A stretch of DNA of 64,000 bases from Collinsella sp. AF08-23 (GCF_003479805.1 NZ_QUHV01000006.1:71436-135435), one strand, 5' to 3'; positions 48,013-58,042 are shown, numbered from the stretch's first letter. Notes: generated by a model not told the origin, from the letters alone. Translations and numbers: made by a program.

Positions 48013-48041
48013 TTGCCGAATGCACGCAGGTGCTCTATAAT
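48013..48041 (+). promoter_or_regulatory. Promoter of the tRNA-Pro/tRNA-Gly pair
   Basis: TTGCCG (48013-48018) and TATAAT (48036-48041) with the ideal 17-base spacing, about 53 bases before tRNA-Pro. Confidence 0.8.
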
Positions 48042-48094
48042 CGCTAACGCCTTGGGACAAGCAGGGTCATGGTACCCCAGCTGCTCAGCACCTT

Positions 48095-48171
48095 CGGGAC
48101 GTGGCGCAGTTTGGTAGCGCGCCTGCTTTGGGAGCAGGATGTCGCAGGTTCAAATCCTGTCGTCCCGACCA
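48095..48171 (+). tRNA. tRNA-Pro (anticodon UGG), CCA encoded
   Basis: 77 bases with acceptor stem CGGGACG/CGTCCCG, anticodon arm CCTGCTTTGGGAGCAGG and T arm CAGGTTCAAATCCTG, ending ACCA. Confidence 0.96.
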
Positions 48172-48176
48172 CATTC

Positions 48177-48250
48177 GCGGGCGTAGTTCATCGGTAGAAC
48201 CTCAGCCTTCCAAGCTGATGAGGCGGGTTCGACTCCCGTCGCCCGCTCCA
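48177..48250 (+). tRNA. tRNA-Gly (anticodon UCC), CCA encoded
   Basis: 74 bases with acceptor stem GCGGGCG/CGCCCGC, anticodon arm CAGCCTTCCAAGCTG and T arm CGGGTTCGACTCCCG, ending TCCA. It is five bases after tRNA-Pro and co-transcribed. Confidence 0.96.
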
Positions 48251-48260
48251 GTAAAAGACG

Positions 48261-48299
48261 CAGGTCAGAGTTGTTAAAACCCTGGCCTGTTTTGTTTTT
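48261..48299 (+). terminator. Terminator of the tRNA pair
   Basis: CAGGTCAG (48261-48268) pairs with CTGGCCTG (48282-48289), followed by TTTTGTTTTT. Confidence 0.75.
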
Positions 48300-48344
48300 C
48301 TGTTTTCATGGGACACGCCGATGGGGCACACTTGCGCAAAAATG

Positions 48345-48395
48345 CGACAGAAAACGCGGCGAGGAAGGCATGCCCCTTTGCCGCGTTTTCAGTCG
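48345..48395 (-). terminator. Terminator hairpin after the sialidase gene
   Basis: GAAAACGCGGC (48350-48360) and GCCGCGTTTTC (48380-48390) form a perfect 11-bp stem, lengthened by CGAC/GTCG. T-runs lie inside the stem ends on either strand. Confidence 0.75.
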
Positions 48396-48412
48396 AAAGC
48401 ACTTAGCGCCGG

Positions 48413-51400
48413 TTAGTTCTTACGCCGAAACAATCTGGCACCGATGGCGGAAAGCGAAATGCCCGCAGCACCCAGCAACCCAACGATCGTAACCGGGTCG
48501 CCTGTGCGGGGCAGCGATGCGCCGCCATTCGATCCCGTAGAGCTATTGGGCTTCTGATCGGTCGCGCCGCTTGTTCCGCCACCAGGTTCTTGCTCACCGA
48601 TGGCCGGCAACACAACCCGCTTTTCATCTCGGTACACGTTGCCCTCGAACTCGACCTCGGCTGTGTACACCACCAACCCGTCCTTGGTCTCGGTCGGCTC
48701 CGTCCGCACGCTCGTGACCTTGCAGGCAAGCTCCTGAGTCTCACCGCCCGCCGTATGTTTGAACGTCGCGGTCGCCTCCGAGTAATCATCGGACCAGACG
48801 AACTCGGGAGCAAGGTAGCCCGCGACGGTGATGCGGCACACGGTGTCGCCCACCATGGCATCGGTCACGCCGGGAGCCACACCCGTGACCTTGAGGCGCT
48901 GCTCGGTGCGCCCAGGATCGACCTTGACCACATGCGCGTATTTATTACCCACACCCAACGAAGGGTTAAGCACAAAACGCTCCTCGCCCACTGATGCGAC
49001 GATGAGATACTGGCCACCGTCGACCACCTGAGCGGCATCGGTCACGCGAACATATCCGGGGATTGGCGATGTGCTCGCATCCTCCCCCTCCTTGGCTGGA
49101 CGATAGAGCTCCATGGAGTCTCCAGCAAGGTCATTACCACCGCACTGGTCGAAGCAAGCTTTGCCGTCGCGCCAAAAATGCAGGTGCTTTTTCGTGCTCG
49201 TGTCATAAAGCCTGAACAGGTTGTTCGCCTCGAACTTAAGCTGGATGACGCCCGCCTGCCCCTGCCCGGGAAGACCTGCCTTCTCGATCTTGAGATATGC
49301 GGTCTCCCCGTCCTGCGTTGTACCGGAAACGGTCCAGTTCTCGCCGTTCGCGGTGAACGTGAAGAGCGCATCGCTCAAACGAATAGCCTCGCCCGCAAAC
49401 GAGTTGTCCGAACCCAGACTGCCGGGAATCTCACCCCAGACCTCAGAGAGCTTTTGAGACGTGACTTCGATGGAGGCGATGCTTTCATCGGGCTTGTGGG
49501 CGATTTCGGCACCATTGACGCCCAACGTCGTGCTCTCGCCGGGACTGACAACAACCTCGACGAGCTTCTCGGGGGCAACCGTCACCGTGTAGCTGACGCC
49601 AGACGCAGGGTCGACAAACTCCACCACGCCCTCGCGCTTGCCCTCAAACGTCACCGTCGAAGTACCGTCACCATTATCCTCGACCTTGATTCCAAGAATC
49701 GCGGTGTCGACATTCTCATATCCCTTGAGCGAACCCTCGATGTCAAACTCGATCTCGCCGTACAGGGGCACCGAAACATTCCGCTCGTTGCCAATCTCAG
49801 CGTTAGGGGCAATATCTTCGATGGAGAAGCTCTCGTACGTAATGCTGTCGGCACTTGCCGCGGTCTGCTTAGTCTCGTACAGGATGCCAATAGATCCATC
49901 GGGCAACTCGGTCATGGACGAATAGGCGAACCAGGTGCCATTCTTGGTGACATCAAAGGTGTAGTCCCAGCTGATGCCACCGTCATCCTGCACCAAACCG
50001 ACATTGATCGTGCCATTGATGCGGCGGCTCGCCGAAGGACAGGACAGGATGATGGCAGTCTTGCCGTCGATCTTCTCGGAATAGGTGATCGCGTTGATCT
50101 GGCACCCGGTGTCGATCGTAAGCCCCGAGGCGGGCAGACTTTTCTCGTCCCTCCACGTGACACCGTTATCGGTGGAAACGGCATACCAGCCGTGGCGGGC
50201 GAACAGGTAGAGCCTGCCATCGGCTTCGACCACCGTGGACTCGGAAGTCTGGTTCTGCAAGTTATTGCTGCGGTGCCACGTGACGCCGTCATCGGAATAG
50301 ATGGTACTCGTGTGGCCGTCGCCCTTACCGTACTCATAGGTGTAGCACGGCAGGATGATGCGGCCCGTCGAGGTCACGACGCCGCGGCCTGGTCCCACAC
50401 CATAGAAGCAATCATTTTTGTCGACACTCGTGCGCACCTGCTCGTTGAGCATCATCGGGTCAGACCAGCTGGCGCCGCCGTCGCTCGAACTCACGAGCCA
50501 CAGGTACGAAGTGGCCGTCACATGCAGGTCGGCGTTGAAATAGAACACGTTCTGCTGGACGTAATCGCTGCTACCCAGCTGTTGACAGTACACGGGATCT
50601 TTGTTCTCGTCGAACAGGAAATACTCCCGGTCAACGTAGAACTCGGTGGCTCCTCCGTCTGCCTTGATGACGGGAGCGTAGCCGTCGGCGCCAAAGTCGC
50701 CGACGTAGTGTGTGTAGCCAGTTCCACGCTCCACACCGACGCTGCGCTGCGTATCGGGATTAGGAGACGCAAAGAGCACGAGGCGCTGCTCGCCATCGAT
50801 CTCAACATAGCCGCTCGCATTGACGGGATGGTTGTTCGCGGCGGAGTTGAGCGCGACGCCGCCCGGCCACAGGTCGACCATCATGTAGACGGTGCCCTCC
50901 CTCTCGACCATCACAGGATCGATGAACGCCGTGGCATGGCTGTTATACGCGTTCGTGCTGTCGTTGAAGTAGTTGGGGAAGCTGTAGTTCCAGGTCTTTC
51001 CGCCATCGGTGGACTTGCTGACGATGGTATCGAGGCCGCCGGCGTCGCCGAGCGTGGTCCAACGCGCATCGATAGCCGAAAGCAGGCTGCCATCCTTGAG
51101 GGTGATTAACGAGGGGATACGGAAGTACTGGCTCCCCGCGGTCCCAGAAGCATAAGGCTGGTCATACGTGACGCCGGACGCGGGCTTGTCGTTCGGAATC
51201 ACGTTCGGGGTGACCTCGGTCTTCTTGTATGCAACGAACCCATAGGGATCGGTCGAGACCTTCCATGAGCCGTTGGCCGTGTTGTTGAAGGCGAAGTAGT
51301 ACATGGTACCGCTGACCTCACGACCGATGGAGAAAGAACCATCGTCCATCCGCTCGACCTTGAGCACCTGAGCCTCGTCTCCGGGAGTCGCACCACCTGC

Positions 51401-51868
51401 GGAGATGTTCAGGTACTTGCCGCTCGCCGTGTTGGACTTGACGGTGTAGCCGCCCTCGACCGCCTCGATGGTCCACTGGTGGGCGCCGGTGCCGGCAAAG
51501 TTGCCGGCGGTGCAGTCGGCAGGACTCAGCACGTCGGAGTGAGCAGACGTTTTACACTTGTCCAGCGCCGCCGCACCATCCGTGTAATGCAAAATGCGGT
51601 ACTCCGTCTTACCCGAACCCGCAGTAGCGGTGGTGGTCACGAGGGAATACGTTTGTCCCGACTCGATCTCGCCCGTCACCTTTTGGTATTCAATCGTCTT
51701 GGGCAAGCCGTTATCGGAGCTCACATCGGCCGCAAGCGCCGCCGCACCTCCAATCCCCGCTCCAGCGTCGCCTGCCTCATGCGCAATCGCGACCGCGGGT
51801 GCCCACGATAGCGCGAGGCATGTACTGGCGGCAACGGCCATTGCGGCAAGACGCCTGTCCTTACCCAT
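48413..51868 (-). CDS. Cell-wall-anchored sialidase (GH33)
   Basis: 1151-residue exo-sialidase that releases sialic acid from mucin-type glycans. A signal peptide (about 1-29, AIA cleavage) is followed by a beta-trefoil-like binding region (about 65-215). The six-bladed catalytic domain starts with the FRIP motif at 249-252 and has Asp boxes SKSTDGGKTW (284-293), SSSDGGASW, YSDDGVTW and STDNGVTW. Ig-like and further lectin-like modules follow. The C terminus carries LPRTG (1119-1123), a hydrophobic helix and RRKN for sortase anchoring. ATG at 51868 has AAGG about nine bases upstream. Confidence 0.95.
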   Translation of the reverse strand: MGKDRRLAAMAVAASTCLALSWAPAVAIAHEAGDAGAGIGGAAALAADVSSDNGLPKTIEYQKVTGEIESGQTYSLVTTTATAGSGKTEYRILHYTDGAAALDKCKTSAHSDVLSPADCTAGNFAGTGAHQWTIEAVEGGYTVKSNTASGKYLNISAGGATPGDEAQVLKVERMDDGSFSIGREVSGTMYYFAFNNTANGSWKVSTDPYGFVAYKKTEVTPNVIPNDKPASGVTYDQPYASGTAGSQYFRIPSLITLKDGSLLSAIDARWTTLGDAGGLDTIVSKSTDGGKTWNYSFPNYFNDSTNAYNSHATAFIDPVMVEREGTVYMMVDLWPGGVALNSAANNHPVNASGYVEIDGEQRLVLFASPNPDTQRSVGVERGTGYTHYVGDFGADGYAPVIKADGGATEFYVDREYFLFDENKDPVYCQQLGSSDYVQQNVFYFNADLHVTATSYLWLVSSSDGGASWSDPMMLNEQVRTSVDKNDCFYGVGPGRGVVTSTGRIILPCYTYEYGKGDGHTSTIYSDDGVTWHRSNNLQNQTSESTVVEADGRLYLFARHGWYAVSTDNGVTWRDEKSLPASGLTIDTGCQINAITYSEKIDGKTAIILSCPSASRRINGTINVGLVQDDGGISWDYTFDVTKNGTWFAYSSMTELPDGSIGILYETKQTAASADSITYESFSIEDIAPNAEIGNERNVSVPLYGEIEFDIEGSLKGYENVDTAILGIKVEDNGDGTSTVTFEGKREGVVEFVDPASGVSYTVTVAPEKLVEVVVSPGESTTLGVNGAEIAHKPDESIASIEVTSQKLSEVWGEIPGSLGSDNSFAGEAIRLSDALFTFTANGENWTVSGTTQDGETAYLKIEKAGLPGQGQAGVIQLKFEANNLFRLYDTSTKKHLHFWRDGKACFDQCGGNDLAGDSMELYRPAKEGEDASTSPIPGYVRVTDAAQVVDGGQYLIVASVGEERFVLNPSLGVGNKYAHVVKVDPGRTEQRLKVTGVAPGVTDAMVGDTVCRITVAGYLAPEFVWSDDYSEATATFKHTAGGETQELACKVTSVRTEPTETKDGLVVYTAEVEFEGNVYRDEKRVVLPAIGEQEPGGGTSGATDQKPNSSTGSNGGASLPRTGDPVTIVGLLGAAGISLSAIGARLFRRKN

Positions 51869-52210
51869 ATGAAACACCTTTCGAACGGCGCCTTCCCATG
51901 CGAACTATCCAAGGCGCACGAAACCCAATGCTCTTTAATTTAGATAGATAAGCCCACCAGCTCGATGGGCATTCCGCAAACGGCGTCAACACTGCCGCCA
52001 ACGATCAGCGTGCAGATACTGGTATGCAAAGAAGATTGCCAGTTAAAGGCCATTATGGAGGGTCTGTGCGCAAAGTGGGGCAGAACAATCGGCCCGATGG
52101 AACCGGTCAAAAATGAGGGCCATCAAAGCAAACGTGTCTCCAGGAGCAGAGCGCGTGTTCGCGTGTTCGCGGACACGCCAGCCAATGCTATGCCACCCGT
52201 GCTCAGGCAG
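51869..52210. other. Gap upstream of the sialidase gene
   Basis: No gene seen. An A/T-rich patch around 51935-51955 (TATCTATCTAAATTAAAG on the minus strand) is the likely promoter zone of the sialidase, but no consensus -35/-10 pair stands out. The modC stop is at 52211. Confidence 0.4.
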
Positions 52211-53314
52211 CTACTTAGCAACCAACAGCAACCGGCTAGCATCAAAATGGAGACGGAGCGTCTCGCCTTCACGGGGCAGCTCGTCGCTCGGCGTGTCCAC
52301 CATGTCGACCTTCCACTGAATACGTGAACGAGCGCCCGCGAGCGGCGGATCGAGCAGCACCAGCCGCTCAAAACGCGAATCACTCACGCGCGCTACATGC
52401 AAATCGAAGCTGTTGCGGCGGCGCTTCCCCGTCTCACACGAGCGGTCTCGATGGATGTGGCGCGCGCGGACGCCCAGATACGCAACGTCATCGGGCACCT
52501 CGCGACCCACGTCGAAGGTCATGCCCCAGTCGATGGCCTCGACGTTTGTGGCAGAGACCTTGCACGCACGCGAGGTGTTCTTGCACCCCGTCAGGCGCAT
52601 GCCGGCAAGCGTCTGGGGGCGCGTCATGAGCTCGCTCGCTGTACCGCTCTCCTCGATGCGCCCATTGTGCATCACGCAGATGCGGTCACACAGTCGGCAC
52701 GCCTCATCGATGTCATGACTCACGTAGAGCACCGTGCGATGCACCACCGAGAACACGTCGAGCAGATTCTGCTCAAGCGCGCTTTTTAGATAGGAATCGA
52801 GCGCGGAAAAGGGCTCGTCGAACATGAGGATCCCGGGGCGGGCGGCGAGCATACGCGCCAGGGCGACGCGCTGCTGCTGTCCACCGGATAGCTGGGAGGG
52901 ATAGCGATCGGCAAAATCGGCCATACCGAAGATGTCCAAAAACTGCCGAGCGCGTGCACGATGGAAATCGAGCTCGGAACCGTGGCTGGGGTACGCACGA
53001 CCGGTGCGCGGCATGCCTGCGCAAACGTTGTCCTCGACCGTCATGTGCGGAAAGAGCTGGTAGCTTTGGAACAGCAGCGCCGTTTTGCGTTCTTGCGGCG
53101 AAAGGTCGATGCCGGCACGGGAATCGTAGAACGTCACGCCGTTGACCACGATGCGCCCTTCATCGGGAGTCTCAACACCGGCGATGCACCGTAGCGTGCA
53201 GCTCTTTCCGCAGCCAGACGCCCCCAGCAGGGCAACGCGCTCCTCCCCCGCCTCAAGAGATACGTCGAGGGAGAACCCCGGATATCGCTTCTTGATGTCA
53301 AGACTCAGGCTCAT
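52211..53314 (-). CDS. modC: Molybdate-type ABC transporter ATP-binding protein
   Basis: 367 residues. Walker A GASGCGKS (31-38), Q-loop [18 protein letters not shown], signature [19 protein letters not shown], Walker [13 protein letters not shown], switch histidine [11 protein letters not shown]-terminal extension of about 120 residues may be a divergent TOBE-like regulatory domain. The start overlaps the modB stop (ATGA). Assignment to molybdate rests on the ModA/ModB neighbours and the adjacent molybdopterin genes. Confidence 0.88.
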   Translation of the reverse strand: MSLSLDIKKRYPGFSLDVSLEAGEERVALLGASGCGKSCTLRCIAGVETPDEGRIVVNGVTFYDSRAGIDLSPQERKTALLFQSYQLFPHMTVEDNVCAGMPRTGRAYPSHGSELDFHRARARQFLDIFGMADFADRYPSQLSGGQQQRVALARMLAARPGILMFDEPFSALDSYLKSALEQNLLDVFSVVHRTVLYVSHDIDEACRLCDRICVMHNGRIEESGTASELMTRPQTLAGMRLTGCKNTSRACKVSATNVEAIDWGMTFDVGREVPDDVAYLGVRARHIHRDRSCETGKRRRNSFDLHVARVSDSRFERLVLLDPPLAGARSRIQWKVDMVDTPSDELPREGETLRLHFDASRLLLVAK

Positions 53315-54891
53315 GCCGCACCATCCTCAAACAGCGAACGCAACGCCTCACGATCGATGCACAGCGCGTCACCGCCGGTTTCCTCCAACCCGTCGCGCAC
53401 GGAATCGGGTCGAGCACCGGAGTCCGCAAGACGAGAGACTCCGCACGCCCGATCGCAACGACGACCCGCCACCGAAGCGCAACGGAGGGCACCGGGTGCC
53501 GTGCCGCCATCGCGATACCCCTGATGGCGCGCAGTGTAAGCGTTGATCCCCCATACCACGAGGAAACTGAACGCAATGACGACCACCACCCAGAACAAGG
53601 CGACGGAGGTGTTGCCGCCCATCCACTCGAAGTAGATCGCGATCGGGATGGTCTGCGTGATGCCCGTGTAGTTACCGGCAAAGAACAGCGTGCAACCGAA
53701 CTCACCCATGGCGCGCGCGAAGGCGAGCACCGTGCCTGCGGCGATGGAGGGCCAGGCAAGCGGAAGCATGATCTTGCGGAAGATGCGCGACTCCGACCAT
53801 CCAAGTGTGCGGGCGGCGTCAAGCATGCGTGCATCGAGCGACTCGAAGGCGCCGAGCGCCGTGCGATACACGAGGGGGAAGCTCACGACCACCGCGGCGA
53901 TGGCCGCCGCCTGCCAGGTGAAGACGAGCGAGACGCCGTGTGCGATGAACCAACGGCCCACCGCGGTCGACTGTCCGAAGATCATGAGCAGCAAAAAACC
54001 GCATACAGTGGGCGGCAGGACCATCGGAATCGTAAAGAACGAATCGAGCAGCCCCTTGATGCGGCTCGACGTACCCATCACGCGCCATGCGGCGAGCAGT
54101 CCGAACACAAACGAGATGACGAGCGCAAGGCCACTCGTTTTGAGCGAAACCCAGAAGGGGCGGAAATCGATGGACGAGAGGAACTCCGCGGCACGTTCAG
54201 TGGGGCCCACGGGGGCATCGGTGACCACGTCGGCGGCGGGAACAAGCTCGGCATAGTCGCACCATAACGCACCGGCACCCAAATCGATGCCAGCTGCACG
54301 AGCCTGCTCAACCCCGGCTTGGCCCTCCGGTGCCGCCGCCCACGTCACCGTGGCAAACCGCGATCCATCAGCAGCGCGGGCATTGAAGCGATACCGGCAG
54401 TCCCCGATCGTGAACACGTCGTCGTAAACCAACATGTACGGAACGTCCATGCTGGAAAGCAGGGCACCTCCCATACTCGCTTCCTCATCGAGGACGCAGA
54501 TCATGGACCATAAGACGAAGTCGCTTTCACTCACAAACGGATACAGTCCCAACTGCTGCGCCACACCCTCGTCTATGTGCACCAGCGTCATTTCGGGCGT
54601 CCTGATCACCACGACGCTCGCTTGGTCGGAGAGCGGGATCCGGTAGCCTTCAGGCGCACCGTCGACGCTGCGTGCCGTTCCCTTTGCCAGGCGTTCGAAG
54701 CCGGTGAGCCCGAACGTCGAGCCCTCGAACGTCGCCGAACCCTCAGAGGGCACCTCGACCCGATCAAGGTAGTCGGAGTAATTCCGCTGCACGGCCTCGC
54801 CGGCATAGGCACGAGGCTGGACGGCGGCGATGCAGACCAAAGCGATGATGATGCTCGCCAGCACGCGGGCGGGGGTACACGCAAGACGCAT
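53311..54891 (-). CDS. modB: ModB-type molybdate permease with a large N-terminal exported domain
   Basis: 526 residues, twice the size of a normal ModB. A signal-like helix (about 5-27) ending AYAG is followed by a 220-residue region without recognised family that should lie outside the membrane. The permease starts near residue 245: FWVSLKTSGLALVISFVFGLLAAW, LDSFFTIPMVLPPTVCGFLLL, and the EAA loop ARTLGWSESRIFRKIMLPLAWPSI. A cysteine/arginine-rich tail follows the last helix. The start at 54891 has GGAGG ten bases upstream. The gene overlaps modC. Confidence 0.85.
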   Translation of the reverse strand: MRLACTPARVLASIIIALVCIAAVQPRAYAGEAVQRNYSDYLDRVEVPSEGSATFEGSTFGLTGFERLAKGTARSVDGAPEGYRIPLSDQASVVVIRTPEMTLVHIDEGVAQQLGLYPFVSESDFVLWSMICVLDEEASMGGALLSSMDVPYMLVYDDVFTIGDCRYRFNARAADGSRFATVTWAAAPEGQAGVEQARAAGIDLGAGALWCDYAELVPAADVVTDAPVGPTERAAEFLSSIDFRPFWVSLKTSGLALVISFVFGLLAAWRVMGTSSRIKGLLDSFFTIPMVLPPTVCGFLLLMIFGQSTAVGRWFIAHGVSLVFTWQAAAIAAVVVSFPLVYRTALGAFESLDARMLDAARTLGWSESRIFRKIMLPLAWPSIAAGTVLAFARAMGEFGCTLFFAGNYTGITQTIPIAIYFEWMGGNTSVALFWVVVVIAFSFLVVWGINAYTARHQGYRDGGTAPGALRCASVAGRRCDRACGVSRLADSGARPDSVRDGLEETGGDALCIDREALRSLFEDGAA

Positions 54892-54997
54892 CCGAGCAGG
54901 GCCTCCGGCATGAACCGGGCGCCTTGAGCCCAACAGGGAGTCCACACGTCTGCTTCCCACGGGTCAAACACCTACCAATCAGCAATCTTGCAATCAA

Positions 54998-55024
54998 AAG
55001 GGGCGACCGCGATGGCCGCCCCTT
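54998..55024 (-). terminator. Hairpin between modA and modB
   Basis: AAGGGGCG and CGCCCCTT arms (54998-55005 and 55017-55024) are followed on the minus strand by TTTT, about 75 bases after the modA stop. It may lower expression of modBC relative to modA. Confidence 0.6.
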
Positions 55025-55099
55025 CCCTTTTCATGCGCCGTCGCGTTCGTCCCAGCATTCGCGTTCGTCCCAGTATGCCAGAACATTCGGGCGAAGCAG

Positions 55100-56002
55100 C
55101 TATTCGGCAAGCTCGAAGCCGTACTTTGCCCAGATCTTCTGGGCGCCGGCGTCGTTCATGCAAAAGTCGAGGAAGTCCGCGGCAGCCTTGGCATGCTCGC
55201 TTGTCGAGGAGACGGCGCCAGGGTACACGATGGGCCTATGCGAATCCTCTGGACACACAAAGGCCTGCTCAATGCCATCGTACCGGAAGATATCAGAGCT
55301 ATAGACAAAGCCGATGACCGCATCACCGGCCGAAACGTACTTGGCGGCTGTGCCCACCTTGTCGGCCAACGCCACGCGATCGGCGAACTCCGGCGCGTAC
55401 TCACCGTCGTCACCGGCAGCCCCTGTGTACAGGCCAATGGTAAACAGCGCCTGGTTTGCGTACTTGCCCGCAGGAACCGTGACGGCGTCTCCGATAGCCA
55501 CCTTGCCGTCGATGTTCGCGAGATCCTCAAGAGAGTCGATCTCGACGTCAGAGCCTTCGGCCTTGGCGATCACGAGGTCATTCACGAACATGTCGAAGCG
55601 CGTGTCGTCGTCGACCAGGCCCGCTTCAACGGCGTCATCCATGGTGCCGGTTGAAGCCGTGATGAGAGCATCGACCTGCGCGCCCGCACGCATTTGCTCT
55701 ATGAGATCGCCGGATGCCTTGAACTGCGTATCGGCGAACGTGACGCCCGTCTTCTCGGTGTACAGCTCTTGCACCTCGGGCATTGCCTTCTCAAGCGAAT
55801 TGGCGGCGAAAACCTGGAGTTCGACTGCTTCCTTGGAGTCCTGGTCGTTTGAGCCCGAATTCGTTGCCGGTGTATCACCGCCGCAGCCCGCAAGGGAGCC
55901 GGCAATCAGAACCGTCATGCCCCACGCCACGATAAAGCGGCGAGACCAAAGCCGCGATCCAGCGAACGCGCGGCTACGGGAGCCATCCTTGATCTTCTTC
56001 AT
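55100..56002 (-). CDS. modA: Molybdate-binding lipoprotein ModA
   Basis: 300-residue substrate-binding lipoprotein. The signal ends in the lipobox SLAGC with Cys40. The ModA pattern follows: ELQVFAANSLEKAMPEVQELY, FKASGDLIEQMRAGAQVDALITAS, KVAIGDAVTVPAGKYANQAL and YVSAGDAVIGFVYSSD. It captures molybdate or tungstate for ModBC. The upstream promoter has a TATAAT box and repeated GAGAATA motifs. Confidence 0.93.
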   Translation of the reverse strand: MKKIKDGSRSRAFAGSRLWSRRFIVAWGMTVLIAGSLAGCGGDTPATNSGSNDQDSKEAVELQVFAANSLEKAMPEVQELYTEKTGVTFADTQFKASGDLIEQMRAGAQVDALITASTGTMDDAVEAGLVDDDTRFDMFVNDLVIAKAEGSDVEIDSLEDLANIDGKVAIGDAVTVPAGKYANQALFTIGLYTGAAGDDGEYAPEFADRVALADKVGTAAKYVSAGDAVIGFVYSSDIFRYDGIEQAFVCPEDSHRPIVYPGAVSSTSEHAKAAADFLDFCMNDAGAQKIWAKYGFELAE

Positions 56003-56070
56003 GCACTGTCCTTTCCCCCTGATATGGATAGGCGGATGAGCCCGTAGGTACGCCCGCCCACATTATTCAT

Positions 56071-56107
56071 ATTATATTTGTTTGAGAATAATACTCAGTT
56101 GAGAATA
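56071..56107 (-). promoter_or_regulatory. modA promoter with GAGAATA repeats
   Basis: TATAAT on the minus strand at 56071-56076. Just upstream (plus-strand reading) TTGAGAATAAT occurs twice, with GAGAATA at 56084-56090 and 56101-56107, 17 bases apart. The repeats cover the -35 region and resemble a repressor site. A related palindrome precedes moeA. Confidence 0.6.
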
Positions 56108-56110
56108 ATG

Positions 56111-56617
56111 TTAATGACCCCCGCCGCGAGACATCTGCATGGCATGCTCGAGCTGGTCGGCAATGGCCTCCCAGCATTCACGTGCCGCCTTTGTCGACCC
56201 GGGAAAGTTAATCACCAGCGCGAGTTTTCCCATGGGCAGACCGTCCTCGCCGCGAACCGCGCGCTGCATACAGCACGCGCGGGAGAGCATTGCGCGGCGG
56301 GTCTTTGCGAGCGAATACGAACGGATGGCCTCGGCGATGCCCGGGACGTCGCGCTCGCACACCGCAGCGGTGGCCTCGGGGGTCACGTCACGCGGGGAAA
56401 GACCCGTGCCGCCACAGGTGAGCACGATGTCTGCCGCCAGGTCGTCGGTCGCGGTGCGTATGGCGACGGAGATCTCCCTCATGTCATCGTGTACCACGTC
56501 GTGTGCGCATACCGACCATCCCGCCTCCCTGATCAGGGACTCGAGCGCCGCCCCCGCCTCGTCCTCGGTGACGTCGCGCGTATCAGAGCACGTGATGATC
56601 GCGAATTTGATATCCAT
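56111..56617 (-). CDS. mog: Molybdopterin adenylyltransferase-type protein (MogA/MoaB family)
   Basis: 168 residues of the MoCF domain family, which adenylylates molybdopterin before metal insertion. Signature VLTCGGTGLSPRDVTPEAT near residues 65-83, followed by GIAEAIRSYSLAKTRRAMLSRA and LVINFPGSTKAARECW. GGAGGAG lies four bases before the ATG. It is 39 bases downstream of moeA. The exact MogA versus MoaB label is uncertain. Confidence 0.9.
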   Translation of the reverse strand: MDIKFAIITCSDTRDVTEDEAGAALESLIREAGWSVCAHDVVHDDMREISVAIRTATDDLAADIVLTCGGTGLSPRDVTPEATAAVCERDVPGIAEAIRSYSLAKTRRAMLSRACCMQRAVRGEDGLPMGKLALVINFPGSTKAARECWEAIADQLEHAMQMSRGGGH

Positions 56618-56656
56618 GGGGCTCCTCCAAATAGTCTGAATGAGCTGGTTGGTGGC

Positions 56657-57934
56657 TTACAGAACGGTGCCCTCGGGCAGGTCGTAACGAATCACCTCGG
56701 CCTCATCGCCTGCGGTGATGCCCCGCAGGCCATCGGGCACCACGAGCAGGCAATTGCCCCGATGAAGGTCGACGAGCATGGCGGAGTTCTGCGTCGCCGC
56801 CTCGGTGGCGACGAGCTCACCCGCCGGATCGCGCTCAACGCGCGCGCGATTGTAGAAGCGACGGTCTTGGCGCTTCTTCACATCGCGCTGGACGCGCGCC
56901 TTCTGCACGGGCCTTTGCAGATCGGAGTGGCCGCGCATCTTGCGGATGGCGGGGCGAACGAACAGCTCGAAGCCGATAAACGCGCCGGCAGGATTGCCCG
57001 ATAGGCCGACAAACGGCACGTCATTGACGAGACCGAAGGTTACCGCCTTGCCCGGACGCATGGAAATGCGGTCGAACAGGACCGTGCCCTCGCGGGCGAC
57101 GAGCGCTGTCACGTAATCGTAGTCACCCGCGGACGCGCCTCCGGATGTCACCACGAGGTCGCACTCGTCAACCGCGCGCCGCACGAGCTCGCAGATGCGC
57201 TCTTCGTCGTCAGGGGCGATGCCGTAAAACACCGGCTCCGCGCCCGCGGCAATCGCAGACGCCATGAGCGCGGGAGCGTTGACGTCGCGGATCTGGCCGC
57301 GCGCGGGCGCTACCGAGGCATCGACCAATTCCGTCCCCAGGGAGATGATGCCGACGCGAGGCGCGCGGTGCACCGGCACGACGGCGGCGCCGGCGTTGGC
57401 AAGCAGACCCGCACCTGCGGACGTCACCACCTCGCCAGCGTGCATGATCACCTCGCCACGGTGCGCCTCGAGGCCGGCGGCGCGGATATTCTCCCCAATC
57501 GACGCGGGCCTTCTCAATGCCACGCGCGAACCCTCGTTGCCATCACCCTCGAGAACCTCGACGATCTCGTACTTGACGACAGCATCGAGCCCCTCGGGGA
57601 CCGGAGCCCCCGTCATGATGCGCACGGTCTCCCCAGGGCCGACGGTCCCCTCGAATACATGGCCCGCGGCCTCATGCCCAACCACATTGAGCACCACGGG
57701 ATGCCCCCCGTCGGCATCGAGCAGGTCCTCAGCGTGCACCGCGTATCCGTCCATGGCGCTGTTGGCGAAGGGCGCTAAGTCGATATCGGTCGCGACGTCG
57801 CGCGCCAAGGGGAGCCCCGCTGCCCTCCAGCAGGCAATCTCCTCTATCGGCGTTGGAACGACGTGGCGCAGGACGACGTCCAACGCCTCCTCCACCGTGA
57901 GCATGTGCGCATCGGGGTTGAAGTCTTGTGCCAT
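56657..57934 (-). CDS. moeA: Molybdopterin molybdenumtransferase MoeA
   Basis: 425 residues. Domain I/II: PLARDVATDIDLAPFANSAMDGYAVHAEDL and VRIMTGAPVPEGLDAVVKYE. The MoCF core is RVGIISLGTELVD, VTSGGASAGDYDYV and FVGLSGNPAGAFIGFELFVRP. A C-terminal beta-barrel domain (LRGITAGDEAEVIRYDL) closes the protein. It inserts molybdate into adenylylated molybdopterin. It heads the moeA-mog unit upstream of modABC. Confidence 0.94.
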   Translation of the reverse strand: MAQDFNPDAHMLTVEEALDVVLRHVVPTPIEEIACWRAAGLPLARDVATDIDLAPFANSAMDGYAVHAEDLLDADGGHPVVLNVVGHEAAGHVFEGTVGPGETVRIMTGAPVPEGLDAVVKYEIVEVLEGDGNEGSRVALRRPASIGENIRAAGLEAHRGEVIMHAGEVVTSAGAGLLANAGAAVVPVHRAPRVGIISLGTELVDASVAPARGQIRDVNAPALMASAIAAGAEPVFYGIAPDDEERICELVRRAVDECDLVVTSGGASAGDYDYVTALVAREGTVLFDRISMRPGKAVTFGLVNDVPFVGLSGNPAGAFIGFELFVRPAIRKMRGHSDLQRPVQKARVQRDVKKRQDRRFYNRARVERDPAGELVATEAATQNSAMLVDLHRGNCLLVVPDGLRGITAGDEAEVIRYDLPEGTVL

Positions 57935-58042
57935 AAAGTCCCTTCCTCACCATATCCCGGGTGCCGCAACGCCCGCCGCAAATCGAAAGACGATTGAGCC
58001 GCGCCGCCGCAACGGCGAGGGCACATGCGATGCCGCCCGTTG

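Noticed and set aside
55041..55077. Tandem repeat of CGTTCGTCCCAG between modA and modB
   Set aside because: Only two short copies; it may be slippage and no function could be argued.
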